64,000 nucleotides of DNA from Sunxiuqinia rutila. GTDB taxonomy: Bacteria; Bacteroidota; Bacteroidia; Bacteroidales; Prolixibacteraceae. Location of the stretch: assembly GCF_050589705.1 (NCBI RefSeq), contig NZ_JBNGOT010000009.1, positions 158,250 to 222,249 on the forward strand, in the 5' to 3' direction. Numbering within the stretch: position 1 is the stretch's first letter; every line of letters starts with the position of its first letter. Position numbers and translations under genes: made by a program. The notes under the pieces were generated by a model. It saw only the letters and a list, made by a program, of their open reading frames with translations. It ran no database searches and was not told the DNA's origin. Of the stretch, positions 1-9,901 are shown piece by piece.

Positions 1-518
1 TCGCTAGCCCCGATGATCAACTTACTTTGAAAATCAGCAATTCCGATGTGAGGGACTCCCTCTGTATCCACCATTAAGGCAGCATGAGGCTGTCCTGTAA
101 TGCCGGTACTTCCAACCTTTCCTTTATGCACGGTGGTTACAAACTGCATTCCGAATTCCATTTCAAAAAAGTCACCGTTAATTCCGGCAACCACTTTTTC
201 GCCATTGGCCTCTTTGCGTTCCACAATACTTGCCAATGTCTCTTTATTAGCAACCGTCCCCCAAGCTACCATGTCATTCGCCATAGCCAATTCGATCTGA
301 TTTTTAGGGTTGGTTAAATCAATCTCGATTGCATAAATATTCCAGGGTGTTTTTTCCTCCTGAATATGCAATAGCTTAGACCCGTTTTCCAACTCTGTTG
401 TTTCAACGGTTTCAAATGTATATCCCGGTTCATCGGTTATATACAACTTATCTTCTTTACAATTGGTAAAAAGCGATAATGTGATCAATACCGATAGGTA
501 TACCATGTATTTTCTCAT
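1..518 (-). CDS. Phosphodiester glycosidase family lipoprotein (NAGPA/DUF2233-like), 3' end missing
   Basis: The reading frame runs from ATG at 518 to the left edge without a stop, so only about 172 N-terminal residues are present. The N-terminus is a short lipoprotein signal (MRKYMVYLSVLITLSLFTNC) whose Cys is followed by KEDK, suggesting envelope attachment. Further in there is a stretch about an amino-acid relationship typical of the family: a conserved AGINGDFFEM segment followed by GKVGSTGITGQPHAAL. Family knowledge: PF09992 proteins include the mammalian uncovering enzyme, which removes GlcNAc from a phosphodiester; bacterial members are assumed to cleave sugar-phosphodiester bonds in envelope polymers. 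The substrate cannot be told here. The next gene on the same strand is the ROK regulator, 482 bases upstream. Confidence 0.8.
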   Translation of the reverse strand, partial: MRKYMVYLSVLITLSLFTNCKEDKLYITDEPGYTFETVETTELENGSKLLHIQEEKTPWNIYAIEIDLTNPKNQIELAMANDMVAWGTVANKETLASIVERKEANGEKVVAGINGDFFEMEFGMQFVTTVHKGKVGSTGITGQPHAALMVDTEGVPHIGIADFQSKLIIGAS

Positions 519-820
519 ATCGAATAAAAAATTTGATTAGTTTTCTATTTAAAAAAATAAAGTTCAGCTCTATGTGTCTGGTATTTTGCTACTAGCAAAG
601 CAATCTCAGCACACAATGCAAATACACCTTCCTTCTTTGTGTTTAATGTTAGAAACGGGCATATTTAAGATCCAAAAACAAGCTTTTCAAACAAGCTTAT
701 TTGTCATACGAAAACAAAACATAACATCTCAAGCCTTAACCGATCATTAAGTTTAACAAAGACCTGTGAGCTGTAATCATTTTGTTTTCAGTGTTAAATA
801 TTCTGAACTACAAGGAACAA

Positions 821-836
821 CTAATTGATCAATTAG
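821..836. promoter_or_regulatory. Perfect 16-bp palindrome, possible operator
   Basis: CTAATTGATCAATTAG is a perfect inverted repeat about 300 bases upstream of the phosphodiester glycosidase start and 165 bases past the ROK stop. ROK regulators bind AT-rich dyads, so an operator is possible. It is followed on the + strand by CTTTTT, so a weak terminator is an alternative reading. Confidence 0.3.
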
Positions 837-905
837 CTTTTTAAGAAAAAATGAAGTAATTTTATGTTGAGATTATGCTTACCTCATGCCTGTCCCTTGC
901 GCTTT

Positions 906-928
906 AAGCCTTGTGGCAGGCTTTTTTT
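906..928 (+). terminator. Terminator-like hairpin on + strand
   Basis: AAGCC and GGCTT (906-910 and 919-923) form a 5-bp stem around an 8-base loop, followed directly by a run of T. The T-run exists only in + orientation, while the flanking genes are both on the minus strand, so this would end a + strand transcript that has no annotated gene. Confidence 0.35.
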
Positions 929-1000
929 GTTTTCGTTTCATTGAGTTTTTATTCCATAAGTTGTTTCGTTTTAATCGTTAGTAAATTTTTTCAAAATAGG

Positions 1001-2278
1001 TTATATCAATTGTAACGATCGGAAAACAATGGCCGCAGCTCCTTTTGAAGCGGCATCATCTCCAATCGACGAAAAGATCAATTCACACGAGCGCAAGGGC
1101 AGTTGTAACCCTGTATGCATCATGCCTGACTTGATTGAATCAATCAGGATTTCTTTTGCTGAAACAAACTCACCTCCAATAATTATGACCCCCGGATTCA
1201 ACAGGTTAATCATATTCCCCATCGCTTTACCCAGTATAAAACCAATGTTGTGTGTTAGTGAGATTGCAAGCGAATCGCCTTCCGTTGCGGCTTTCAATAT
1301 ATCTTTGTATTTTATTTGGGTGGCTTGTTTTTGGGTTAATAACAGGGAGCTTTCGCCAGCCTCAATTTGCTGCTGAAAGTTTTGTTCCAAAGCATAGCCG
1401 GACACTTCAGTTCCCAAACATCCGCGCTTTCCGCACAAACACAATTTATCCGATTCGGCAAATTGGATATGCCCCATCTCACCAGCAAACCCCTGCTCTC
1501 CAACAACCAGTTCTCCGTTGGCAATAATGGCCAGCCCCATTCCACGGCTCAAGTTCAAAACAAAGGCATTCTTAATATTTTTTGCCTCACCAAAATATTG
1601 TTCAGCCAATCCAAGTACGTGGGTATCATTGTCGATGTGCACCGGGAAAGAAAACTTCCCCGAGAAGAAGTCAGTTAATGCACCCTCTAAAAAGTTGAAG
1701 TAATTGTAGGAGAACCCCGTTCTTGAATTCACCCGTCCGGTAATTCCCATTCCCATTCCTAAAACGCGACTCGGATCAATTCCTGATTTCGAAATGGCCT
1801 CCTGAATAAAGCGAACCACCTCGTCCAGGCAGCTCTCCGTATTTTCAAGAATGAAGTTTTCATCCTGCATTGAAAAAACTTCTTTCATCTCCAGGTTATA
1901 AACGGCAAAAGAAATTCCTTTCAACAAAACAACTGTTCCAATACAGTAAGCGATTTCCGGATCAACCTTATACAATGACGGACGACGACCATTGTCCGTT
2001 TCCTTTTTTCCGAATTCGATAATGATGTTGTCGCTAATCAACTCATTAATCAGCTTTGTGCCTGTTGGCACGCTCAGTTTTACTTTTTTACAAATCCCCG
2101 GAATAGTAAGCGGTTTTTCCGACTTATTCAACAAAGCCACAATTTTTCGTTTCTGAGTGTATTGTCGACTCTCATTACTCACCTCTTCTATCTTCTTCAG
2201 AAATATATCCACAGCCCCTGTATTAGAATTATTTTTATTTAACCCCTGCAAGTTTATAAAGTTTTTTACTAACCTCAA
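1001..2278 (-). CDS. ROK family transcriptional regulator
   Basis: A 425-residue protein with an N-terminal winged-helix region (about residues 40-100) and a C-terminal ROK sugar-kinase-like domain. Visible ROK landmarks are the GMGITG phosphate-loop-like stretch near 176, IDNDTH at 215-220, GEMGHIQF at 266-273 and the zinc-binding CLCGKRGC at 280-287. Family knowledge: NagC/Mlc/XylR-type ROK proteins repress sugar genes and respond to a sugar or sugar phosphate. The codon at the ORF start is TTG (2276-2278), with a stop four codons upstream and no in-frame ATG until deep in the protein, so a TTG or another non-ATG start is needed and the exact start is uncertain. The probable target is unknown; the phosphodiester glycosidase gene is the nearest candidate. 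Confidence 0.88.
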   Translation of the reverse strand: MRLVKNFINLQGLNKNNSNTGAVDIFLKKIEEVSNESRQYTQKRKIVALLNKSEKPLTIPGICKKVKLSVPTGTKLINELISDNIIIEFGKKETDNGRRPSLYKVDPEIAYCIGTVVLLKGISFAVYNLEMKEVFSMQDENFILENTESCLDEVVRFIQEAISKSGIDPSRVLGMGMGITGRVNSRTGFSYNYFNFLEGALTDFFSGKFSFPVHIDNDTHVLGLAEQYFGEAKNIKNAFVLNLSRGMGLAIIANGELVVGEQGFAGEMGHIQFAESDKLCLCGKRGCLGTEVSGYALEQNFQQQIEAGESSLLLTQKQATQIKYKDILKAATEGDSLAISLTHNIGFILGKAMGNMINLLNPGVIIIGGEFVSAKEILIDSIKSGMMHTGLQLPLRSCELIFSSIGDDAASKGAAAIVFRSLQLI

Positions 2279-2340
2279 AGCTGTTTTTCAACATTTTGCT
2301 CGATTAGTGCTCTACAGCAGAAAAAGAAGAGATAAATTAT

Positions 2341-2367
2341 AAAAAAAAAGGGAGGTAACGTTCCCTC
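2341..2367 (-). terminator. Rho-independent terminator of the hybrid histidine kinase gene
   Basis: Read on the minus strand, AGGGA/TCCCT arms (2349-2353 and 2362-2366) enclose an 8-base loop and are followed by at least eight T. It lies about 55 bases past the kinase stop codon and before the ROK gene start, separating the two transcripts. Confidence 0.6.
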
Positions 2368-2419
2368 ACGACTGAAATATCTTAAAGCTATTGCAAAAAC
2401 CGAGTCATAACCAAGACCA

Positions 2420-5254
2420 TCAGACCACGCCCAAAGAGACGCCTAAATACTTTTTCAGGAATAAAAAGAGAATATCGCGACGAATGGGTTTGGTGAGCAG
2501 ATCGTCGCAGCCGGCCTTATACGCTTTCAGCCTTTCCTTGGGGAAGGAATGCGCCGTTAAGGCAAGTACAGGAATGTCCGGATATCTTGTTTTAATTTGT
2601 ACGGTCGCTTCAAAGCCATCCATTTCTGGCATTATCAGGTCCATCAGAATAACATCAGGCTTTTCATTGTTCACCTTTTCAACAGCTTCCAGCCCATTAC
2701 ACGCAAAAACCAACTTCATATTGTTTTCCTGCAAATGAGCTTTTAACACTTCATGAACCAACAAATTATCATCAACCAAAAGCACTGTTTTCCCACTCAA
2801 AAAACCCGATGTATCGTCTACCAAAGCCAGCTTCTCATTATCTACACTTTCTTGATTTATGATAACTGGTAAAGTAATTTTGAATAAACTTCCTTTTCCG
2901 CGTACGGAATCAAGATAAATTTGGCCTTCCATTAAGTCGACATACCGCTTGACAATCGATAAACCAATTCCCATTCCTTCAAAAGCCCGTTTATAAAACT
3001 CATCAACCTGGCGGAAATATTCAAAAATATGAGCCGAGTGTTCTTTATCAATTCCAATTCCCGTATCACGAACCGACAAGGTCAAAAGCTGATTTTCCTG
3101 ATCAAGCTCCAGCCCAAATTCAATTTCGCCCTCATCCGTAAACTTAACCGCATTCTTAAACAAGATGGAAAGAACCTGTATTATTTTGGCATCATCAATC
3201 ATGATCGTGGAAAACACATCGCCTTTTTCGGAAAAGATGAGTTTGATTTGATCTGACTTCCCGGAGTTCATGGCTATCTCTTCCAGAATAGCACGGCCTA
3301 TGCAAAACAAATCGACACAGCTAACTGGTCCATACTGACAAGCAATCCGGATTCCCTCAGCTAAGGACAAATCAAACAAGTCTTCAAGCAGTTGAAGTAA
3401 TTTTTCGCCAGATTCACGAATCATCCCCGCCATTTCGGCTACGACAGTTGGATCATTGGAATATTCAGGCAACAAGCTACTAAAACCAAGAATCGGATTC
3501 ATGGGTGATCGCAGCTCATGACTAATGGTGGCCAAAAACACGGATTTCAACCTGGAACTTTCTTCTGCCTGCTCTTTGGCCTGAATCAATTCTTTGGAGG
3601 TTTCCTTGCGAACAAGCTCTCCAGCAATCAAATCAGTGAGAGATCGTAAAGCATTATTTTCAATGCCCTTCCAGCCCTTTGCCTCCTTAATGGATTCGAA
3701 GCCAACAAAACCTTTAAATACATTTTCAAAATGCATCGGAATAAGCAAGACTGATTTTACATGCTGCCGATCCATACATTCCTTTTCCATGGCTGCTTCC
3801 AGAGGCAAATCATCCGTTCGCTCATAGCATACGACCTCTAGCTTTTTCATCTGATTGGCAAACCACGGGTAGCTTTCAATATTGACGGAATCACACAGTT
3901 CCGGATAAATCTCAATTCCTTCATCGGCCCAACAAGCAACTTTGCTTATCTGCCCCTGAGGATCAACCTGTAAGACATAAGACCTATCAATATTCAAAAA
4001 CAGACTCATATCCTTAATTGCCGATTCAATCAGTGGACCGACCTCCAGAGATTTACTGCTAAAAAACCGACGGGAAATATCATTCAGTATTCGCTCGACA
4101 TTGATATAGTACTGAACCTGCAGTTCGTTTTCTTTTCGCTGAGTGATGTCAATACTAACACCCCTCAACTTGATCAATTCACCTTCCTGAAACAGAGGTT
4201 CAATGCTATAGAATATCCACCGGATTGCACCTCCACTCAATAAAAGGCGAAACTCTGTACGAACTTGCTTTCGTTCTTTTAGGATTTCACGATAAGACTC
4301 AATCACCAAATGACGATCTTCGGGATGAACCAAACGAATAAACGGAACATAGCCGGGGGTCGTTTCTCCCGGAACAAGCTGACACAGGTGAAAAAAGTTC
4401 TCAGACCAGCTAATCTTGTTCTGCTGAATATCGTACTCCCAACTTCCCATCTCGGCTATTTTCTGCGCATACCGAATTGCTGCTTCCTTTTCTTTCAATT
4501 CAAGCTCAGCTTGTTTACGCTGACTAATATCAGATACTCCCAGATGAATGGCTTTGCGCTGTTCAAAAACAACATGCTGCGCATTGACTGTTACCGTAAG
4601 CAAACGTTCATCTTTGGTTTTCATGTTCCACTCACTTCCGATTCGCATCGATTCATCATCAGCTTTCAACACTTTATTTGCCCGCTCAGCTTCAGCCGAA
4701 CATAAAACATCGAAAATCGTAAGTGTATCAAATTCTTCCGCGCTATAGCCAAATAATGCACACGCAGCTTCGTTGACCTTTAGAAAACCATATCCGCTAG
4801 TATCGTAGATAAGCATTGGCTGAGGGTTGGACTGAAACATACTTTTGAACGTAGTTTCCTTCAAAAACAAATCCTTCTCCGCCTTTTTGATCGCTGTGAT
4901 ATCGCGCACCTGACTAATAAAAGACTGAATTTCATTCTCACTGTCCTTTAAACAAGCCACGTGCAGTTCGGCCCACAAGGTATGGCCTGCTTTATGGATG
5001 TAGCGTTTTTGGATGGTATAGTGCTCATTTTGACCGGACTTTAATCGCTCAAATTCGGCCCAATCCGTATCAACATCCTCGCTGTGAGTAATGCTACGGA
5101 AATTCTGGTTGAACAATTCATGCTTTGAATAACCAACAAACTCACACAAAGCTTTATTCGCATACAGAATATCTCCATCAATTGACACATTTGCAAAGCC
5201 AATAGGGGAGCTCTCTATAAACGACTGAAAAGCAGGTGTGTTGTATTCTATCAT
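2420..5254 (-). CDS. Hybrid sensor histidine kinase (3 PAS, GAF, HisKA, HATPase, REC)
   Basis: A 944-residue soluble hybrid kinase with no signal peptide or membrane segment. In order: PAS at about 5-120, PAS at about 133-245, a PAS_3-type domain at about 260-375, a GAF-like domain at about 385-550, HisKA with phospho-acceptor His579 (ATISHELRSPMNPIL), the ATPase with NAVKFTDEGE near 701 and GMGIGLSIVKRY near 760, and a C-terminal receiver domain with Asp872 (ILMDLIMPEMDG) and the conserved Lys of TKPIRR. It is expected to sense an intracellular or redox/ligand signal through its PAS/GAF array and pass phosphate to its own receiver. No DNA-binding output regulator lies next to it, so it is an orphan whose final partner is unknown. 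Confidence 0.93.
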   Translation of the reverse strand: MIEYNTPAFQSFIESSPIGFANVSIDGDILYANKALCEFVGYSKHELFNQNFRSITHSEDVDTDWAEFERLKSGQNEHYTIQKRYIHKAGHTLWAELHVACLKDSENEIQSFISQVRDITAIKKAEKDLFLKETTFKSMFQSNPQPMLIYDTSGYGFLKVNEAACALFGYSAEEFDTLTIFDVLCSAEAERANKVLKADDESMRIGSEWNMKTKDERLLTVTVNAQHVVFEQRKAIHLGVSDISQRKQAELELKEKEAAIRYAQKIAEMGSWEYDIQQNKISWSENFFHLCQLVPGETTPGYVPFIRLVHPEDRHLVIESYREILKERKQVRTEFRLLLSGGAIRWIFYSIEPLFQEGELIKLRGVSIDITQRKENELQVQYYINVERILNDISRRFFSSKSLEVGPLIESAIKDMSLFLNIDRSYVLQVDPQGQISKVACWADEGIEIYPELCDSVNIESYPWFANQMKKLEVVCYERTDDLPLEAAMEKECMDRQHVKSVLLIPMHFENVFKGFVGFESIKEAKGWKGIENNALRSLTDLIAGELVRKETSKELIQAKEQAEESSRLKSVFLATISHELRSPMNPILGFSSLLPEYSNDPTVVAEMAGMIRESGEKLLQLLEDLFDLSLAEGIRIACQYGPVSCVDLFCIGRAILEEIAMNSGKSDQIKLIFSEKGDVFSTIMIDDAKIIQVLSILFKNAVKFTDEGEIEFGLELDQENQLLTLSVRDTGIGIDKEHSAHIFEYFRQVDEFYKRAFEGMGIGLSIVKRYVDLMEGQIYLDSVRGKGSLFKITLPVIINQESVDNEKLALVDDTSGFLSGKTVLLVDDNLLVHEVLKAHLQENNMKLVFACNGLEAVEKVNNEKPDVILMDLIMPEMDGFEATVQIKTRYPDIPVLALTAHSFPKERLKAYKAGCDDLLTKPIRRDILFLFLKKYLGVSLGVV

Positions 5255-5511
5255 TGGACCTTAGAAAGCTTATTTGAACAAAAGAGCAATATTTTTAGAA
5301 AAACCACCAAATATACAATGGAATATTAGATTCTAAAATTTTTTAGATTCTTAATAAAAAAATCGCTAAATATTTAGTATCCACCTCCAGTCTCACTTTT
5401 CTTTCAAATGCATACAAATCATTATTCTGAAGAATTCGCAGCTCAAGTTTCAACAGGTCTGTCAACATACACACTGGCCCTTTTAAACGTTTCGCCCACA
5501 GCAAAAAGCTT

Positions 5512-8500
5512 CTATGATTTCCAGCTTGCGTGAATTAAGCTTCCGCGCTCCTCCTGGTTATCAATGCGCAAATGCACGTCGATTTCCTGTTGCATTTCCT
5601 CAACATGCGAAATAACCCCAACGACCCGGTTTTCTTTTCGAAGCGATTTCAGCGTGTCGAATACAACGCTCAGCGATTCTTTATCCAAAGATCCAAAGCC
5701 TTCGTCGAGAAAGAAGAAATTCTGATTCGACTCCGTTATTTTTTGAATATTGTCGGCCAAGGCCAAAGCCAGCGAAAGAGCAGCCTGGAAGGTCTGTCCC
5801 CCCGAAAGCGTTTTTACGCTGCGCACCTTGCCGCCATTCATGAAGTCACGCACCTGAAAGTTATTCTCCGGCGTAATCTCCAAACTTAACTTTTGCCGGG
5901 TCAATTGAAAGAAACGATCGTTAGCGGCATGACACAAATTCTGTAAATACACCGAGGAAATGTAGTTCACAAAACCACTTCCCTTAAACAGCGATTTCAT
6001 GGTCCGGATATTCTCTGCGCGCAACTCCAATGCATTCATCTCTTTGAGCAGCGCAGCCTGATTTTCTAAATCCTTTTTCAGCTTTTGCAACAACTCCGAT
6101 ACCTTTCCCAACTCCTGATTCTTCTGATCGATCCACTGTCCTGCACTTTTGATTTCGTCCAGCAATTTTTGGTGAACTTCCGCATCATACCGACGCTCTC
6201 CCAGCTCCTTTTCCAGCTGTGTCAGCAAGCTTTTCGTCAACGTTCGCTTCTCTTTAAAGTCAAGCAGCTTTTGTTTCTCCGTTTCCAAATCCATCGGCTG
6301 GGCCAAAATCTGCCTGACGTCATCCAAAGCCTGAAAATCAGATTGCTCCAGCTGAGCCTGAAGCTGTGCATTTAACTGCTGATTGATTTCCTGCTCTTGT
6401 CCAAGCACCTTCCGATTGGCTGTGAGCGCTCCAGCTAAGGTATCCTTCAGTTTTCGTCCCTCGGTCAGAGCATTGGAATACGTTTCAAATTGCTTCTGCA
6501 GTTGTGCGTGCTTTTGCAGTAATTCCTGCTGCTCCTTACTGATCTCATCAGAAGTTTTCAGCACATAAGCCTGCGAATCGACTAGTTGCAATTGCCCTTG
6601 ATAGGTTTTTAATTCAGCCTCAGCAACAGCCAGAGCCCTTTTTATCTTTTCAAGTTCAGCCTGAAAACGCTCCTTATCATGGCTCATTTTTTCAAGCTTT
6701 TTGACCAACTGTTCCAGTTCTTCCTCCTGCTTTTTGATGATATGCTGAATTTGCTCTGACTCTCCGAAAGCTTTTTCCACATCCTCCGCAGTTTTATACT
6801 TTTCCCACCGAAACAAAGCCTGATGTTCCTTGATTTTCGCTTGAATATCTTCCTTTTTTGCAAGCCACTCCTTCCCCTGCCGCTGATTGAATTTCAGCTG
6901 ACTATCCAATTCATTCAAATGCGTAATCTGATCGTTAATCTGTTCAATCCTATGTTCTTGCTCCCGTTTTTCTTTTTCCAGCTGTTGTTGATGCTCATGC
7001 GAACTTTCCGCATTGTAAATTTCCGGATGATGAGCCGAACCACAAAGCGGACACGGAGTTCCTTCCTGCAATCCGTCAGCAAAAGCCTTGAGTTGTGCTT
7101 TCAGTCGCAAATCTCCGGCTGTCTTTTCAAGCGTTTGAAGCTGCTTTTTGATCGCCTCAATTTTCTCACGAAGGTATTTCACGGCTTCCACCTGATCGGC
7201 CTGCTCGGGCAAGTCAGCAAATACGGGTTGCTGATAACAAGTCTGAAACTTCAGCTGAATACTCTTCTCCTCCTCCTGATACCTGCGCATTTCCTTTTCA
7301 AGTTCCAACTGTTGTCGCGCCATACTTTGCTGTTCCGTATGCCAGGCTTTCGCATGAGCCAAAGCAGTCAGGTCCGGCAGTTTCGTCTTTCCGTTTTTAA
7401 TGGCAGCTTCCAGCTTTTCCCGGTTAATTTTAAGTTGTTCAATTTGCTCGATGGTTTGCTTGCCAATCGTTACGCCCTTTTCATAGCGTGCCTGTTCGGC
7501 CTCAATTGTTTTCTCCAGCATTTTGATTTTCAACAAATAGCCCAATTCATTGGCTTGCTGCTTTAACTCATCCCGTTTTTCGTAGCGAGGTTTCAATTCA
7601 GCCAAGGCCTTTTCCAGCTTTTCAATGGCAGCTTCTTCCTGCTTCAGTTTTTCAGCATCCTGTTTAATCTGAACAGTCTTTTGCGCTATGCGCTGGGTGC
7701 TCTGCTGCAGCGACTCCAATAAATGCCTGAACTGCACAACACATTGTTCGTAGTTGGCGATGCGCTTCTCCAGCTTCTGAAATTCCGGCTCTTGTGCTTG
7801 CAATTGCTTCAAAACGGTTTCCGTTGCTGCCATCTTCCGGGTAATTTCCTGCAGCTGCTTCCAGCCCGCCTCTTCTTTCTGAAGTTTGCTCAAGCTCGCA
7901 ACCCGAACGGCCATCTCTTTTTTTAGCTGCTCCAGTTGTTGCTCATATTGCTTCACCTGCTCCGGATCAATAGCTCCTAATTGCTGTAATTGTCCTTCCA
8001 GATGCTGTTTCCGGGCATTGTTTTTCGATTCAAGTGCAGTTACCTTATAGTAAAGCTCAAACCGTTCAAGACTGAACAGCTCTTTCATCATCTGGGTGCG
8101 GTCCTTGTTTCCCAGCTGCAAAAACTCCTGAAACCGCCCCTGTGGAATAATGATGGTTCGTTTAAAGTTATCGTAACTCAAACCAACCGCACGTTCCAAA
8201 ACAGATGGTTCTATGGACACCCATTCCTTCCCCTTTTGCTCATAGGCCAGTCGGTCCAGCTTCTTTACATCCTCAAAGTTTTTGCTGTTTCGACGCCCCT
8301 TAACCACAGCCCGGTAGGCCGTTTGCGCTTTACCGGTTTCAAAAACAAAATCGATGAGCAATTCATCCGACTTCAGGTTCATCATGTTGTAGTTCCGGTT
8401 ATCCCCCGACAGGTTGAGCCGGTCAGTTTTACCGTAAATCGCAAAAGTAATGGCTTCCAGAATCGATGATTTACCGCTCCCCACCGAACCAAAAATGCCA

Positions 8501-8592
8501 AATAAGTTCGCAGCTGTCAGCTTTGTAAAATCGATGGTTTGTTTTTCCTGGTAAGAGTACAAACCTTGAAGGGTCAATTGAACTGGTATCAT
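5512..8592 (-). CDS. sbcC: Exonuclease subunit SbcC (SMC-like ATPase)
   Basis: A 1026-residue Rad50/SbcC ATPase. Walker A is GSVGSGKSS near residue 35, a long coiled coil rich in Glu, Lys and Gln fills most of the middle, and the zinc hook CPLCG is near residue 516. The ABC signature LSGGQTFQAAL lies near 930 and Walker B FFFLDEGFGSLD near 960. With SbcD it forms a nuclease that opens hairpin DNA and protein-blocked ends at stalled forks. It follows sbcD (stop 8681, sbcC start 8592, an 88-base gap), so the two are probably co-transcribed. Length and order fit the standard Bacteroidota sbcDC pair. Confidence 0.96.
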   Translation of the reverse strand: MIPVQLTLQGLYSYQEKQTIDFTKLTAANLFGIFGSVGSGKSSILEAITFAIYGKTDRLNLSGDNRNYNMMNLKSDELLIDFVFETGKAQTAYRAVVKGRRNSKNFEDVKKLDRLAYEQKGKEWVSIEPSVLERAVGLSYDNFKRTIIIPQGRFQEFLQLGNKDRTQMMKELFSLERFELYYKVTALESKNNARKQHLEGQLQQLGAIDPEQVKQYEQQLEQLKKEMAVRVASLSKLQKEEAGWKQLQEITRKMAATETVLKQLQAQEPEFQKLEKRIANYEQCVVQFRHLLESLQQSTQRIAQKTVQIKQDAEKLKQEEAAIEKLEKALAELKPRYEKRDELKQQANELGYLLKIKMLEKTIEAEQARYEKGVTIGKQTIEQIEQLKINREKLEAAIKNGKTKLPDLTALAHAKAWHTEQQSMARQQLELEKEMRRYQEEEKSIQLKFQTCYQQPVFADLPEQADQVEAVKYLREKIEAIKKQLQTLEKTAGDLRLKAQLKAFADGLQEGTPCPLCGSAHHPEIYNAESSHEHQQQLEKEKREQEHRIEQINDQITHLNELDSQLKFNQRQGKEWLAKKEDIQAKIKEHQALFRWEKYKTAEDVEKAFGESEQIQHIIKKQEEELEQLVKKLEKMSHDKERFQAELEKIKRALAVAEAELKTYQGQLQLVDSQAYVLKTSDEISKEQQELLQKHAQLQKQFETYSNALTEGRKLKDTLAGALTANRKVLGQEQEINQQLNAQLQAQLEQSDFQALDDVRQILAQPMDLETEKQKLLDFKEKRTLTKSLLTQLEKELGERRYDAEVHQKLLDEIKSAGQWIDQKNQELGKVSELLQKLKKDLENQAALLKEMNALELRAENIRTMKSLFKGSGFVNYISSVYLQNLCHAANDRFFQLTRQKLSLEITPENNFQVRDFMNGGKVRSVKTLSGGQTFQAALSLALALADNIQKITESNQNFFFLDEGFGSLDKESLSVVFDTLKSLRKENRVVGVISHVEEMQQEIDVHLRIDNQEERGSLIHASWKS

Positions 8593-8680
8593 TGTCTGTT
8601 TTTTTTCATTGCTGATTCACTCAAACTCCGGTTTTGGCGGCAGTAATCAGCCTGGGTTCTATTCTGTTTATTCGGTGGAC

Positions 8681-9901
8681 TTATTCTTCTTCGGCCAGTA
8701 TTTCAGCAAACAACTGATTTATCTCTTCATTGGGGGCCTGCCCTTTTACATGTTTGAAATAATCTGCAAACAACTCATTCATCGTTCGAGTCAGATCAAT
8801 GCTCGCATGATGACTGTCGCTCAACTCGACCGCATTGGTCACTTCCGGAATAATAGCCACAATCCCCGAATGCACCGCACCAAGCTGGCGACGCTCCATG
8901 GCGGTTAAATAGGTTTCTGTCACCATGGTCAATTCCACCAGACAATCCTGATTTTCAGACAACCATTGCAAGGCATCGTCCATTCCTTCGGCCCGTTTTC
9001 GCAAGAGTCTTTTCCCTTGGGTCAGCTCAAGTTCACGAACCGCTGCACTTTTTCCCGGCTCCAGCTCAACCAACAAAACGTACTTTTTCTGATTGGCTTC
9101 GGAAAAGCTGTACGACAACGGGCTTCCACTGTAAAAAACGGGACATGGAACTGCATCAACGCAGTGCATGCGATGCAAGTGCCCCAAAGCCGTGTATTGA
9201 ATTTGCTTCGGAATGTTTTCGGTATAAACAGCCTGCGCCCCGCCCACATGCAAAATGGGCTTCTCATCCGCCGGCTCTTCAGGCAGTTCGCCTCCTTTTT
9301 TCACCACAAAGAGATGGGAAACCAATACATTCACTCCCTTCTCATCGCAATACTGATCGGCCAGTGCATTCCAGTTTTGCTGCAAAACGGCCCGCAATTC
9401 TTCTTCGCTGTTTTCATGTCCCAGGCATGTTTTCAGCCGGTGCTCGTTGGCATAAGGTGTCAGCAGCAACCGCAAGGGAAGCGCCTTTCCCGGAAGCTGG
9501 AGCTCCAGAAACCCCTTGTGGCTTTGCAAAACCCAAACACCCGACTCCAACTCAAACGGAGCCACCACCGAATTGGGATAGCCGGCAAAAATAATCCCAC
9601 ACTCGCGAGCCAGCGGGTCAGGGGCTTCAATGCGATCGGGCGAATCGTGGTTACCGGCAATGGCAATTACAGGACGGCGCCCATTGTTGGTCAGCCGCTT
9701 CAGCACCTTGTAAAATACATCAACGGCCTCGGTGGGCGGATTAAACGTATCAAACAAATCGCCAGCAACCAGCACCGCATCAACCTGCTCACGCTCGGCC
9801 ACTTCACAAATTTCAAGCAACACCGCCTGCTGTTCTTCCATTCTGGAAAAATCATCCAGCCGCTTACCCAAATGCCAATCAGATGTATGGAGAAGTTTCA
9901 T
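8681..9901 (-). CDS. sbcD: Exonuclease subunit SbcD (Mre11-type nuclease)
   Basis: A 406-residue calcineurin-like metallophosphoesterase beginning MKLLHTSDWHLGKRL. The metal-binding motifs follow in the expected order: DWH at the N-terminus, VAGDLFDT, AGNHDSPDR and GHLHRMH. It is the nuclease partner of SbcC, encoded immediately downstream. The ATG at 9901 sits right before the DWH motif, as in characterised SbcD proteins, so the start is well supported. Confidence 0.96.
   Translation of the reverse strand: MKLLHTSDWHLGKRLDDFSRMEEQQAVLLEICEVAEREQVDAVLVAGDLFDTFNPPTEAVDVFYKVLKRLTNNGRRPVIAIAGNHDSPDRIEAPDPLARECGIIFAGYPNSVVAPFELESGVWVLQSHKGFLELQLPGKALPLRLLLTPYANEHRLKTCLGHENSEEELRAVLQQNWNALADQYCDEKGVNVLVSHLFVVKKGGELPEEPADEKPILHVGGAQAVYTENIPKQIQYTALGHLHRMHCVDAVPCPVFYSGSPLSYSFSEANQKKYVLLVELEPGKSAAVRELELTQGKRLLRKRAEGMDDALQWLSENQDCLVELTMVTETYLTAMERRQLGAVHSGIVAIIPEVTNAVELSDSHHASIDLTRTMNELFADYFKHVKGQAPNEEINQLFAEILAEEE

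Larger units (their letters stand above)
519..1000. other. Intergenic region with palindrome and hairpin, no gene seen
   Basis: No convincing coding frame is present on either strand. It lies downstream of the ROK gene and upstream of the phosphodiester glycosidase gene. It is AT-rich and holds a 16-bp palindrome (821-836) and a hairpin with a T-run on the + strand (906-928), both listed separately. A small + strand RNA ending at the hairpin is possible, but I see no clear promoter for one. Confidence 0.5.

Noticed and set aside
6823..7566. 247-codon + strand frame antisense to sbcC
   Set aside because: A Leu/Phe-rich shadow of the Gln/Lys/Glu-rich coiled coil of SbcC; no independent signal.
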